A DNA stretch of 46,631 nt from assembly GCA_021792355.1 (NCBI GenBank), contig JAJYUV010000011.1, forward strand, positions 1-46,631, given 5' to 3'. Source of the DNA: Thermoplasmata archaeon (GTDB lineage Archaea; Thermoplasmatota; Thermoplasmata; Thermoplasmatales; GCA-001856825). The notes beneath the pieces are model-generated. The model was not told the DNA's origin. It searched no databases and saw only the letters and a program-made list of their open reading frames with translations. The position numbers were made by a program, and so were the translations under genes. Shown here piece by piece: positions 8,717-15,479 of the stretch; positions within the stretch are counted from its first letter, which is position 1; each line of letters starts with the position of its first letter.

Positions 8717-9742
8717 CTAGTGCTCTTGGCTGTCTTGTTCTCCAGTTCTTTCTGCTAAATAGTATCTATCCTTGAATTTGAATATGTAGATCGTAGTGGT
8801 GCCATCGAGCCCTCTTTCGATAATCCTCCTCTCTTCATAATACTTCGATGGATCTATCGGGTATCTCAGAACTACTTTAGCTGCTTTTTCATCAATTAGC
8901 TTCCTCTTCACTTCATTCAGGCTGGTCGCAGTATCGTTCACTGAATATGACCTGACAATGAAAGGATCGATAATGAATTTCTCACTGGTAAGCAATGTCT
9001 TCTGTCTATCCTGATACAGCAGTTCAAGGTCTTTCCTTTCATCAAGAAATTCCGGGAGTAGTCCAGAGTAGAAAATTGATCCGTCCAGATCATACAACCA
9101 TTTATGAGGACGATCCGTGGGTTCCACCTTCCTCGGTACATCCTTGTTGTGTACGATTCTTTTTCCGATTGGAAGAGTGAGTGCGCTCTTATCGAACTTT
9201 TTGACTCCACCCAGATAGGTGCTGAGTCGCTTCAGTTCGCCATGGAGTGATATATATTCCAATTCCCATTCATTGGGAATAAGGTTGGGATGCATGAAGG
9301 CGGGAATATCAAAGGAAATGTTCTCTTGACGATACAGTCTTGCTATTTCAAGAGGATTTGGAGAAAGGTCTGCAAAAGTCCAAACTTCCCCCGTCTTTTT
9401 TCTAGAGGGATCTGAATGAACGACTTCTACATCCTCGAGTCTATCGATTACCGTCTTTTCTGTCGCATTACCTTCAATGAACTCTATGTTTACCAGTCCC
9501 ATTAATTCAGCATTTTTCCTACATTCTTCCAGCCTTCTGAGGTTGTTCTCTACCGCTACCACGTGCCTCGAAGTCTGAGCAAAATAAAGAGACTGTACCC
9601 CTATTCCTGATCCCAGGTCCGCAATACTATCAGTCTTCAGCCTCTTTGCTTTGTATTCTGCTATCTGAGAAGGAGTACTCATTCTGAACCCTTCTTCGTC
9701 GAAGACGAGCTTGTCTGTAAGCTGCTTCTTCACTTCCGTCAT
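8717..9742 (-). CDS. Class I SAM-dependent methyltransferase, THUMP-like C-terminal domain (probable)
   Basis: A 341-residue protein. After an N-terminal segment comes ADLGSGIGVQSLYFA (SAM motif I), then VVAVENN (motif II acidic residue) and VVHSDPSRKK, a DPxR-type motif seen in a group of methyltransferases with a C-terminal THUMP-like domain, often considered RNA-modifying. The C-terminal part is uncharacterised. The open frame extends to 9859, but that part overlaps the upstream RHH gene. MTEVKK at 9742 gives a non-overlapping start 23 nt after that gene. Substrate unknown. Confidence 0.7.
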   Translation of the reverse strand: MTEVKKQLTDKLVFDEEGFRMSTPSQIAEYKAKRLKTDSIADLGSGIGVQSLYFAQTSRHVVAVENNLRRLEECRKNAELMGLVNIEFIEGNATEKTVIDRLEDVEVVHSDPSRKKTGEVWTFADLSPNPLEIARLYRQENISFDIPAFMHPNLIPNEWELEYISLHGELKRLSTYLGGVKKFDKSALTLPIGKRIVHNKDVPRKVEPTDRPHKWLYDLDGSIFYSGLLPEFLDERKDLELLYQDRQKTLLTSEKFIIDPFIVRSYSVNDTATSLNEVKRKLIDEKAAKVVLRYPIDPSKYYEERRIIERGLDGTTTIYIFKFKDRYYLAERTGEQDSQEH

Positions 9743-9765
9743 TATTTTATTGACTCCAGAACACG

Positions 9766-10341
9766 TCAGGGAGAAGGCTTGATTTTTCCTGTAACCTTCG
9801 CAAATCCTTCTGATACGGTGTCCTGCATGTCTCTCACCCCATATACACTCAAGAAACACTTCATTGCTTCTGCGGTTACCCTGGCTGCACCTATGCTGTA
9901 CCCTGTCCCCATTAGAAGAAACTCTACATTTTCCCCTTCGTTCCTTAATTCCATCTTACCGAGGGGGGTGAAGTTCGAATATTCCTTAATCTCTTCCGGA
10001 AGTTTTCTAATGTCTGGTTCCACTCCCTTAATAAATTCCCCGGTCATCTTTGCACTCTCGCACCAGAGTTCTAATATTTTGTCCTTCGAACTCTGAAGAG
10101 CAAGATTTAGTGTCGAGTCCAATAATATGTTCGGAATTGGAACTGCGTTCATAGACTTGATAACTTCGAAATAGCTCAGAAGTCTCATTAAACTGCTCCT
10201 TGAAAGCCCCATCTCCTTAAGATGAAGATACAAATCTACTGATTCTGTAATTAAAGAGCTTATGGTCTTTCCATCCGATTCCGCAGAGTCCTGAATCTTC
10301 TTTGCCATCTCATTCGTGAGGGAAACGTTGAGTCTTGCCAT
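9766..10341 (-). CDS. Ribbon-helix-helix (RHH) DNA-binding protein with an unknown effector domain
   Basis: A 191-residue protein whose first 45 residues (MARLNVSLTNEMAKKI...DGKTISSLITESV) have the beta-strand-helix-helix pattern of CopG/MetJ-type RHH repressors. The remaining 145 residues form an uncharacterised domain with a hydrophobic patch VEFLLMGTGYSIGAARV. It is transcribed toward the methyltransferase gene (24 bp apart) and is divergent from a membrane protein. A 7-bp inverted repeat in the shared upstream region (10395-10413) is a plausible operator. The function of the C-terminal domain is not recognisable by eye. Confidence 0.7.
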   Translation of the reverse strand: MARLNVSLTNEMAKKIQDSAESDGKTISSLITESVDLYLHLKEMGLSRSSLMRLLSYFEVIKSMNAVPIPNILLDSTLNLALQSSKDKILELWCESAKMTGEFIKGVEPDIRKLPEEIKEYSNFTPLGKMELRNEGENVEFLLMGTGYSIGAARVTAEAMKCFLSVYGVRDMQDTVSEGFAKVTGKIKPSP

Positions 10342-10394
10342 CCTGTTTTGTGAATAATGGTGAGTATAAATGTGTTCTCTTGTACATCTTTGTG

Positions 10395-10413
10395 CTTATC
10401 AGCGAGTGATAAG
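10395..10413. promoter_or_regulatory. Inverted repeat in divergent promoter region, candidate RHH operator
   Basis: CTTATCA (10395-10401) and TGATAAG (10407-10413) are perfect 7-bp arms around GCGAG, midway between the RHH regulator (ends leftward from 10341) and the membrane protein starting at 10454. Such short dyads are typical of dimeric regulator sites. The link to this RHH protein is inferred from position. Confidence 0.4.
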
Positions 10414-10453
10414 TGAAATACGGTCTTGTAATCTTGGTTTGGTGACCTAAAAT

Positions 10454-11050
10454 ATGGCATGGCTATTTACAGACCCACTTGCGGCAAACCTATTCGTAGT
10501 AGGCATAATGTTTGCTTCATTTGGATCTTATGCAATCTATCGGTTCCTCTTAAACAGGAACAAGACTGAAATAAACATGGGCTTCGCTTATCTGATTATA
10601 GCTACGGGAATATACGCACTCTTCTACGGAATACTCTATAGCATTGTTGTTCCGACACCGTTCACAGTTGCGGATGGAGAACTATTCGGGGACCCACTAA
10701 TAATCCTGGGTGTAGCATCTATTCTGATTGGAGTCCTGATGAACAAGAAGGTATCGCTTGCTTTTGCAGGAATATTCACATTCTTTGGGGGAATAATGGG
10801 AGTCGTCTATGCAATCGAAGGGTACAGGCTTGGCATGTCTTCTCCACTCTACCTACTTCTCCTGTACCTTGGGGCTGGAATAGGAGGAATACTCACTGCA
10901 CCTTTGGTGGTTCTACCCAACAAGAGAGCGGTCCAGATTCTTGCTGTACTCGTTGCAATCGCATTCATCGGAGTGGCAATCCTTTCATTCTTCATAGGCA
11001 CAACTGCAATCGGCGGACACCTAGTTGACTTTGCGAAAGCAAGAGCGTAA
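10454..11050 (+). CDS. Six- to seven-span membrane protein, DUF981-like
   Basis: A 198-residue, strongly hydrophobic protein with about six or seven membrane helices separated by short loops (for example NRNKTEINMG after TM1 and PNKRAVQ before the last pair). It resembles the archaeal DUF981 membrane family by length and pattern, but that match is from memory. No catalytic motif is visible. ATG start preceded by the AT-rich CTAAAATATGG and no SD. A small zinc-ribbon gene follows after 19 bp on the same strand. Function unknown. Confidence 0.6.
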   Translation: MAWLFTDPLAANLFVVGIMFASFGSYAIYRFLLNRNKTEINMGFAYLIIATGIYALFYGILYSIVVPTPFTVADGELFGDPLIILGVASILIGVLMNKKVSLAFAGIFTFFGGIMGVVYAIEGYRLGMSSPLYLLLLYLGAGIGGILTAPLVVLPNKRAVQILAVLVAIAFIGVAILSFFIGTTAIGGHLVDFAKARA

Positions 11051-11069
11051 ATTATTATCTTCTTTTTTT

Positions 11070-11252
11070 ATGCAAACACTGCTGGTCTCCTGCCCGAAAT
11101 GCGGATCCAAGGATTTTACAATCATGGAGCCAGCAGCAATTACTTATAGATGCTTCATCAAAGTTCCGTTCATCTGCAACAACTGCGGCTACAAGGGAGA
11201 TATCAAAGTCTTGAAAGACGAGAAAAAGGAAATTGAGATAGTGGTGGAGTGA
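11070..11252 (+). CDS. Small zinc-ribbon protein (60 aa)
   Basis: The ATG at 11070 gives a 60-residue protein with CPKC at residues 8-11 and CNNC near residues 36-39, a classic two-knuckle zinc ribbon, followed by a charged C-terminus. The open frame extends back to 11025 inside the preceding gene, but the ATG start avoids that overlap. Thermoplasmata carry many such small zinc proteins. Its partner is unknown. It probably shares a transcript with the upstream membrane protein gene. Confidence 0.7.
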   Translation: MQTLLVSCPKCGSKDFTIMEPAAITYRCFIKVPFICNNCGYKGDIKVLKDEKKEIEIVVE

Positions 11253-11345
11253 AATAAATCAATTTTTTAAATATTTAAGCATGGATTTCGCAAACTAAAA
11301 TAATTTTACCGAAACATTTATTTCAGGTATAATTTAATCATAGAT

Positions 11346-12743
11346 ATGTTGTTTAAGAAAGTGAAGATAATTACTGTGTTGATAGTAATATCACTTTCTT
11401 CTGCAACTGCGGCGGGTACGATGGTCAAGGATCTTTCTACATCCGGAATAGTCCAACAGAATGTCCTGCCCTTGGACCCTCTTAACGGGAGCTTCGAATT
11501 CCTTTCAGTATTCAATCAAACCAACGATTATTCGCATTATGGATGGTCACTGATCACGGGTAGCCCCCCACCTCCAATCTCAAACTTTCCAAGTTATTAC
11601 GGTGAACCGTCTCTTACCATTCCAAATGGAACCACGCTGTATACCAACAAGGACATCGTGACGGGAGATAGGTCCGTTTCATTCCAGTTTGCAATAAATG
11701 CGGGTTCTGGTAACGGAGCGTTCTCCATAACTAACGATACTGGTTCCAAGATTGCTACACTGTCCGCTAACAACAATAACATCTCCATTAGCACGAGTTA
11801 TGGAAATCCCACCATCTCGAGAAGTATTCCTGCCAACATAAATACATATCAGGGATGGGTTCTTGTTTCTGGAAATCTTTTCAATTGCACAGATGCGAAT
11901 GGCACGGGTTGGATGCTCCAAGTATTTGTGGATAACACTTCAACCGTCTTCGCCAACGTCAGCGACTCATTAGGCCACTCTTATGCAGGTATAGAAATTT
12001 CGTCATCTAAGGGGACTGTTTATTTCACTAACATCATTTTTACAAGCTACAGGATGGCACTGTTCATACCTGGTTATAACAACATGGAAGGTTATGGCCA
12101 GGGTTCAGGAGCACTCGTGAGCCTTCTGCAGCCCTTTACTATACTTCACGCAAATTTTTTGCTCTACAACTGGTCTGTTGTGAGGTACTCAACATTGAGT
12201 TTCCAAATAAATGCTTTGAATTTGACAGCCGCTGAGGCCCCAACAGCAGTAGGGTTCTTTCAACTGGGAGTAGACCTGGACCCAAATGGAAAGATTGCCC
12301 CATGGTACGTGACGGGCAAGAATGCAATAGCAATATATTTCAATAATCACCCAAGTCCTGACTTCATGCCTGGATTTAATACTCCAAACGGAACGGTTCT
12401 GGGCCTGACAATTCAGTACCTGCCTCAGGATCAGAAAATTGCCTTTCAGGTAGTTGATTATAGTGTAAACAATCAATTCAGATTCTGGAACACGAGTATC
12501 TACTACAACGGACCTGAATTCTGTGCGGCATACACTCAGATTGAAACGTCCGCAATGAATGGAAGTCAGCTAAACGGCTACCGCTTCAACGGAACCATGT
12601 TTAACATATCTTGTGGCTCAGAAATGTCAAACATGACGCCCCTGAACAGCAGTTATATGCTCCCCTTTTCGATTGATTCTCCGAGCACATGGAGTCTCAC
12701 TTATTATAGCGACGTTACCGCGGGTTACAGGCAAGTAGATTAA
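11346..12743 (+). CDS. Large secreted or cell-surface beta-rich protein
   Basis: A 465-residue protein with an N-terminal signal-like segment (KKVKIITVLIVISLSSATAAG). It has a serine, threonine, asparagine and aromatic-rich body with many N-x-S/T sequons, as expected of N-glycosylated surface proteins of wall-less acidophilic archaea. The first half has alternating beta-type stretches with a WVLVSGNLF segment, reminiscent of a LamG/concanavalin-like jelly roll. No membrane anchor is seen at the C-terminus, so it may be released. The family was not recognised; no enzymatic motif is evident. The TATA-like ATAATTTAA lies about 15-20 nt upstream of the ATG. Confidence 0.7.
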   Translation: MLFKKVKIITVLIVISLSSATAAGTMVKDLSTSGIVQQNVLPLDPLNGSFEFLSVFNQTNDYSHYGWSLITGSPPPPISNFPSYYGEPSLTIPNGTTLYTNKDIVTGDRSVSFQFAINAGSGNGAFSITNDTGSKIATLSANNNNISISTSYGNPTISRSIPANINTYQGWVLVSGNLFNCTDANGTGWMLQVFVDNTSTVFANVSDSLGHSYAGIEISSSKGTVYFTNIIFTSYRMALFIPGYNNMEGYGQGSGALVSLLQPFTILHANFLLYNWSVVRYSTLSFQINALNLTAAEAPTAVGFFQLGVDLDPNGKIAPWYVTGKNAIAIYFNNHPSPDFMPGFNTPNGTVLGLTIQYLPQDQKIAFQVVDYSVNNQFRFWNTSIYYNGPEFCAAYTQIETSAMNGSQLNGYRFNGTMFNISCGSEMSNMTPLNSSYMLPFSIDSPSTWSLTYYSDVTAGYRQVD

Positions 12744-12771
12744 CGGGTAGGTCGGCGGTACAATAAAATAG

Positions 12772-13407
12772 CTAGCTGGGCATTTTAGTCTGATCGGTGT
12801 CGCTCAATCCGTTCTTGAGGTCTCCAATAATTTCGTTGAGGTTTACTACTTCGTATCTCACTCTTCTGGCACTTACTGCATCCCTTACTCTTCTCTCCCT
12901 CGAAACAAGTCCAGAAGATTTGCCGCTCTTGATTTCAAGAAACAGTACTTCTATATCCTCAGCATCATCGCTAAGTCCCTTGAATGCAACAAAATCAACC
13001 GGTGTTCCAAGATGTCTGAAGTCTTTGAGATTTACCCCGAACTTGTTTGACAGTAGCACGGGTGAAAACTCTTCTCCTATCTTTCCCAGAAGAGTGTTTA
13101 TTGACTTCTGGATGGCATCTTCCCTGATTTTCTTTTCTTCTTGTTTCTTCCACGATTCCAATTGGACCTGATAATCCTTATTTAATGTGTCAGTTATCTG
13201 GGCTCTCATTGAGTTGACTGTGGTCTCTGCCCATTGACTGAATAGTTTCTGAGCGACCTCCTGGGCATATTTTTGTCCTGCTACCTTTTCCTGTTCAAGT
13301 AGAACGGTTAATTTAGAGATCCTTCTTTCGAAGAGGAAACTGATTATCAGGATTACTACAAGGGAAATTAGGATTATGCCGACTATCAAACTGTCTGTCG
13401 TAGTCAC
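12772..13407 (-). CDS. Membrane-anchored Holliday-junction-resolvase-related (PF10107-like) protein
   Basis: A 211-residue protein. Residues about 7-27 form one N-terminal membrane helix, residues 30-105 are a charged coiled coil, and the C-terminal part has PVDFVAFKG, VLFLEIKSGKS and RERRVRDAV, the order seen in the PF10107 family of Holliday-junction-resolvase-related domains (PD-(D/E)xK-like fold, with E-x-K in LEIKS). A nuclease-fold domain tethered to the membrane is a recurrent archaeal arrangement of unknown role. It converges with the surface-protein gene. Confidence 0.75.
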   Translation of the reverse strand: MTTTDSLIVGIILISLVVILIISFLFERRISKLTVLLEQEKVAGQKYAQEVAQKLFSQWAETTVNSMRAQITDTLNKDYQVQLESWKKQEEKKIREDAIQKSINTLLGKIGEEFSPVLLSNKFGVNLKDFRHLGTPVDFVAFKGLSDDAEDIEVLFLEIKSGKSSGLVSRERRVRDAVSARRVRYEVVNLNEIIGDLKNGLSDTDQTKMPS

Positions 13408-13463
13408 GGCTGAATATGAGCATAAAACTAAAAGATTTAACTAATCGGTTGCCTGAATTCAAC

Positions 13464-13829
13464 CTACTTACTGTCGTATGTCATGACTGGCGAGATGTCC
13501 ATGTATATTCTGTAGTCCTCGATTAGGTTTCCTCTGTACTTCATTACGCTGACGACTGGAAGCGAAATTAACTTTCCATCCTTCATTTTGTAATTAGCTA
13601 TTGCTTCGACCGCATAACCTCTCCCCTTAACGTAAATGCCCTTCAGGTCGTGTTTGAGGGCGGTTATCTTTGAGAATAGATAGTCCAGTCCTGATACAAC
13701 TGCATCTCTTCCCGTCCATAGATCGTTATTCGCAAACCTGAATTTCACGTCTGTGGTCAAGAGTTCTGAGAAGGCAACAGCATTCATTTGGTCTGCGACC
13801 TTTAAAACACCCTCCACATTTCTTGCCAT
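13464..13829 (-). CDS. SnoaL/NTF2-like protein
   Basis: A 121-residue protein with the alpha-plus-beta cone pattern of NTF2/SnoaL-like folds: an N-terminal helix (VADQMNAVAFSELLTTDVKFRF), then WTGRDAVVSGLDYLF and later beta strands ending EDYRIYMDISPV. Members act as isomerases, dehydratases or ligand-binding proteins. No specific reaction can be assigned. It lies between a nuclease-fold gene and a RidA-like gene on the same strand, with no evident functional link. ATG start at 13829. Confidence 0.65.
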   Translation of the reverse strand: MARNVEGVLKVADQMNAVAFSELLTTDVKFRFANNDLWTGRDAVVSGLDYLFSKITALKHDLKGIYVKGRGYAVEAIANYKMKDGKLISLPVVSVMKYRGNLIEDYRIYMDISPVMTYDSK

Positions 13830-13921
13830 GTGTCGGTAATAGGAAACGAGATTAAATTGATTGCTTAGACGACCAATTTCTCACTTTTTCCTCTGTTGAT
13901 CAATAGCTTCTTTGGGTTATC

Positions 13922-14283
13922 TCACTTGGAAGCGATGACGTCAATCTCAACTAACGTCTCACTGCTGGGAAAGGCTGTTACAACTGTAGTTCTGGCTGGT
14001 GATTTTTCTGGGAAATACTTGGAATAGATTTCGTTCATCCTCTGGAAATCCTCCTTCTTAAATAGATAGACTGTAGTTTTGACAACTTGTTCCATGCTGA
14101 ACCCTCCAGTTACAAGTATTTTCTTCACCTTTGCCATCGCGTTTTCCAGTTGTTCTTCAATATTGGTTGCCTTATCGGGAGCCGTTCCAACCTGCCCTGA
14201 TAAAAAAGAAAGTTTCCTGCGAGAACCGCGTGAGAGTAGTGTCCTGCCTTTGGTATATCAGGCACTTTTATTGCTTTTGACAC
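13922..14283 (-). pseudogene. ridA: RidA (YjgF/UK114) family gene with a -1 frameshift
   Basis: Two minus-strand frames together encode a RidA protein, the enamine/imine deaminase that protects cells from reactive PLP-enzyme products. The first contains KAGHYSHAVLAGNFLF, and the second, beginning near 14200 in the +1 frame, contains QVGTAPDKATN, TVYLFKKEDF and SPARTTV. Adding one base to the six-A run at 14202-14207 restores FLFLSGQVG and a 120-residue protein of normal length, with the RidA arginine (ARTTV) intact. The start chosen is GTG at 14283, which has a TTAAAT box about 25-30 nt upstream; an ATG at 14355 is the alternative. Decay, slippage or a homopolymer error are all possible. Confidence 0.8.
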
Positions 14284-14571
14284 AGAACGTATTAATTGTT
14301 GTAGATTTAAGATTTTTCTGAGATAGTCATGCACTGGTAAGCGGGAATACTCCAAGGAGATGGGGAATTAATTGTTAGAAATATAAGAGACTCCGTGCAA
14401 AGGAAGGCGGACAAGAGGCTGAATAAACTAAAGGAATGCAATGCAGCCAAACTCTATCGTTTACCTCAAGCATCGCCGATTCCATCTTCTTGATGTCTAT
14501 TCCACCCGAGTGCGCACTGGAAAATTTCTTCATGAATCTTAATAGCCAAATTGGAAAGCAGTTTTGAGAAC

Positions 14572-14928
14572 ATGAGAAAAGTAACTATCATCATAATGAT
14601 TGTTCTCCTCCTGTTTGCACTTTTCGTCTATTATGATCTTGCCGTACCTCACCCAACCACTGTTAGTACCATACTTACGCTCCCCGGCTCCAACCAGATC
14701 CTCAATTATTCTGGCAATTATTCTTACGGTAACTATACCCGTCTTCTTACCGACTACAAAAGCCTGATTGCTAACTTTACTCTGATATTCACCTCTATTC
14801 ACACTGAACTATCTCTTGCCTACCAAAGAGGCTTGACGATTGGTATTTTTGTCGGCATATTCTTTGGATTTCTATTCGGAGCGGTCCTCGAAGGAGTGAG
14901 AAGGAAACCTAAGAAGGATCAATCCTAG
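14572..14928 (+). CDS. Small bitopic membrane protein (118 aa)
   Basis: The ATG at 14572 gives an N-terminal membrane helix (KVTIIIMIVLLLFALFVYY), an outside loop of about 70 residues with several N-x-S/T sequons, and a C-terminal glycine-rich helix (IGIFVGIFFGFLFGAVL) followed by a basic tail VRRKPKKDQS. A TTG at 14551 could extend it by seven residues. It has no recognised family. It is the last intact gene before the casposon. The preceding 14284-14571 holds no convincing gene. Confidence 0.5.
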   Translation: MRKVTIIIMIVLLLFALFVYYDLAVPHPTTVSTILTLPGSNQILNYSGNYSYGNYTRLLTDYKSLIANFTLIFTSIHTELSLAYQRGLTIGIFVGIFFGFLFGAVLEGVRRKPKKDQS

Positions 14929-15091
14929 CTTCAATCAAGAAGACGTCAATAAAATCCGCAATAGGATCTCGTAGAGCGTCCGAAAAACCTACCTCCCAGA
15001 AATGAATGGTTTGCTTAAATATCCCCTCTATTAGATTTCAGTACCCGGGAAGGAACTCATTTCTGGACAGGGATAAGTAGGAGGTGAAGAA

Positions 15092-15220
15092 GTGAATTTA
15101 GGTAGAATGAAAATGGAATCCGAACCAAAACCAAGTGGGGGGGATATAGACAAGACCGAAAAACGTGCCGCTTTATTATCTGATACTACAAATATTAAAT
15201 TCTGGGCTCTTGTTTCTTAG
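15092..15220 (+). CDS. Short ORF with strong SD, redirected by the casposon insertion (doubtful)
   Basis: A near-perfect SD AGGAGGTGA (15079-15087) stands 4 nt before a GTG at 15092, and a TATA-like GCTTAAATAT lies at 15013-15022. The frame runs through the left target-site copy and 80 bp into the casposon (42 codons). In the uninterrupted locus it would have read on into the antisense strand of tRNA-Pro for a 30-codon peptide. It could be a real mini-gene or just chance antisense coding opposite a tRNA. Confidence 0.25.
   Translation: MNLGRMKMESEPKPSGGDIDKTEKRAALLSDTTNIKFWALVS
15125..15140 (+). repeat. Casposon target-site duplication, left copy
   Basis: CCAAAACCAAGTGGGG at 15125-15140 is an exact direct repeat of 26281-26296. 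The right copy includes the last four acceptor-stem bases and the discriminator of tRNA-Pro, so this left copy is the duplicated one. Sixteen bp is the maximal match. The true duplication may be 14-16 bp because G and C runs adjoin the ends. Confidence 0.93.
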
Positions 15221-15377
15221 ATTTGTACATTTCATTCAATGTTCTAGCTATCTTTGAGCTGTTCTTAAGACCCTTCCCTTGCCTTATTTTCTGCTTGAAA
15301 TTCCTCAAGCCTCTTTCCGATATCCCTCTATCCCTCACGTCCTTAGGCCTGAGTGATAATACCCAATCATAGAATTC
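15141..15377 (+). repeat. Casposon left terminal inverted repeat (237 bp)
   Basis: Starting GGGATATAGACAAGACCG, it is the exact reverse complement of 26044-26280 over all 237 bp by direct comparison. Identity stops abruptly after GAATTC (15372-15377). Read on the minus strand, 15195-15377 encodes the last 60 residues of PolB, so this repeat is itself a duplicated polB end. Confidence 0.95.
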
Positions 15378-15476
15378 GCTGAGGTTCTCATACTCAAGGT
15401 AAGAATCCTTATCTAACCCTAACAGGGATGCCTCGTCAAGGTTGTTTGATTCCTTAATATTGTAACGCTCTTTTGG
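15195..15476 (-). pseudogene. Truncated second copy of the casposon polB 3' end
   Basis: The minus strand encodes 93 residues ending exactly like PolB (...KKQEPRI). The last 60 are identical to the intact polymerase and lie inside the TIR. The 33 residues before them (with KESNN, DKDSYLEY) match PolB at 20 of 33 positions in my alignment, and an in-frame TGA at 15477-15479 closes the fragment. No start codon or upstream polymerase sequence exists; the restriction-modification gene ends directly next to it at 15480. It therefore comes from a related but different polB, homogenised only within the TIR. Confidence 0.88.
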
Positions 15477-15479
15477 TCA

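Noticed and set aside
9743..9859. N-terminal extension of the methyltransferase into the RHH gene
   Set aside because: It overlaps the RHH gene by 94 bp in another frame; the start at 9742 gives clean spacing.
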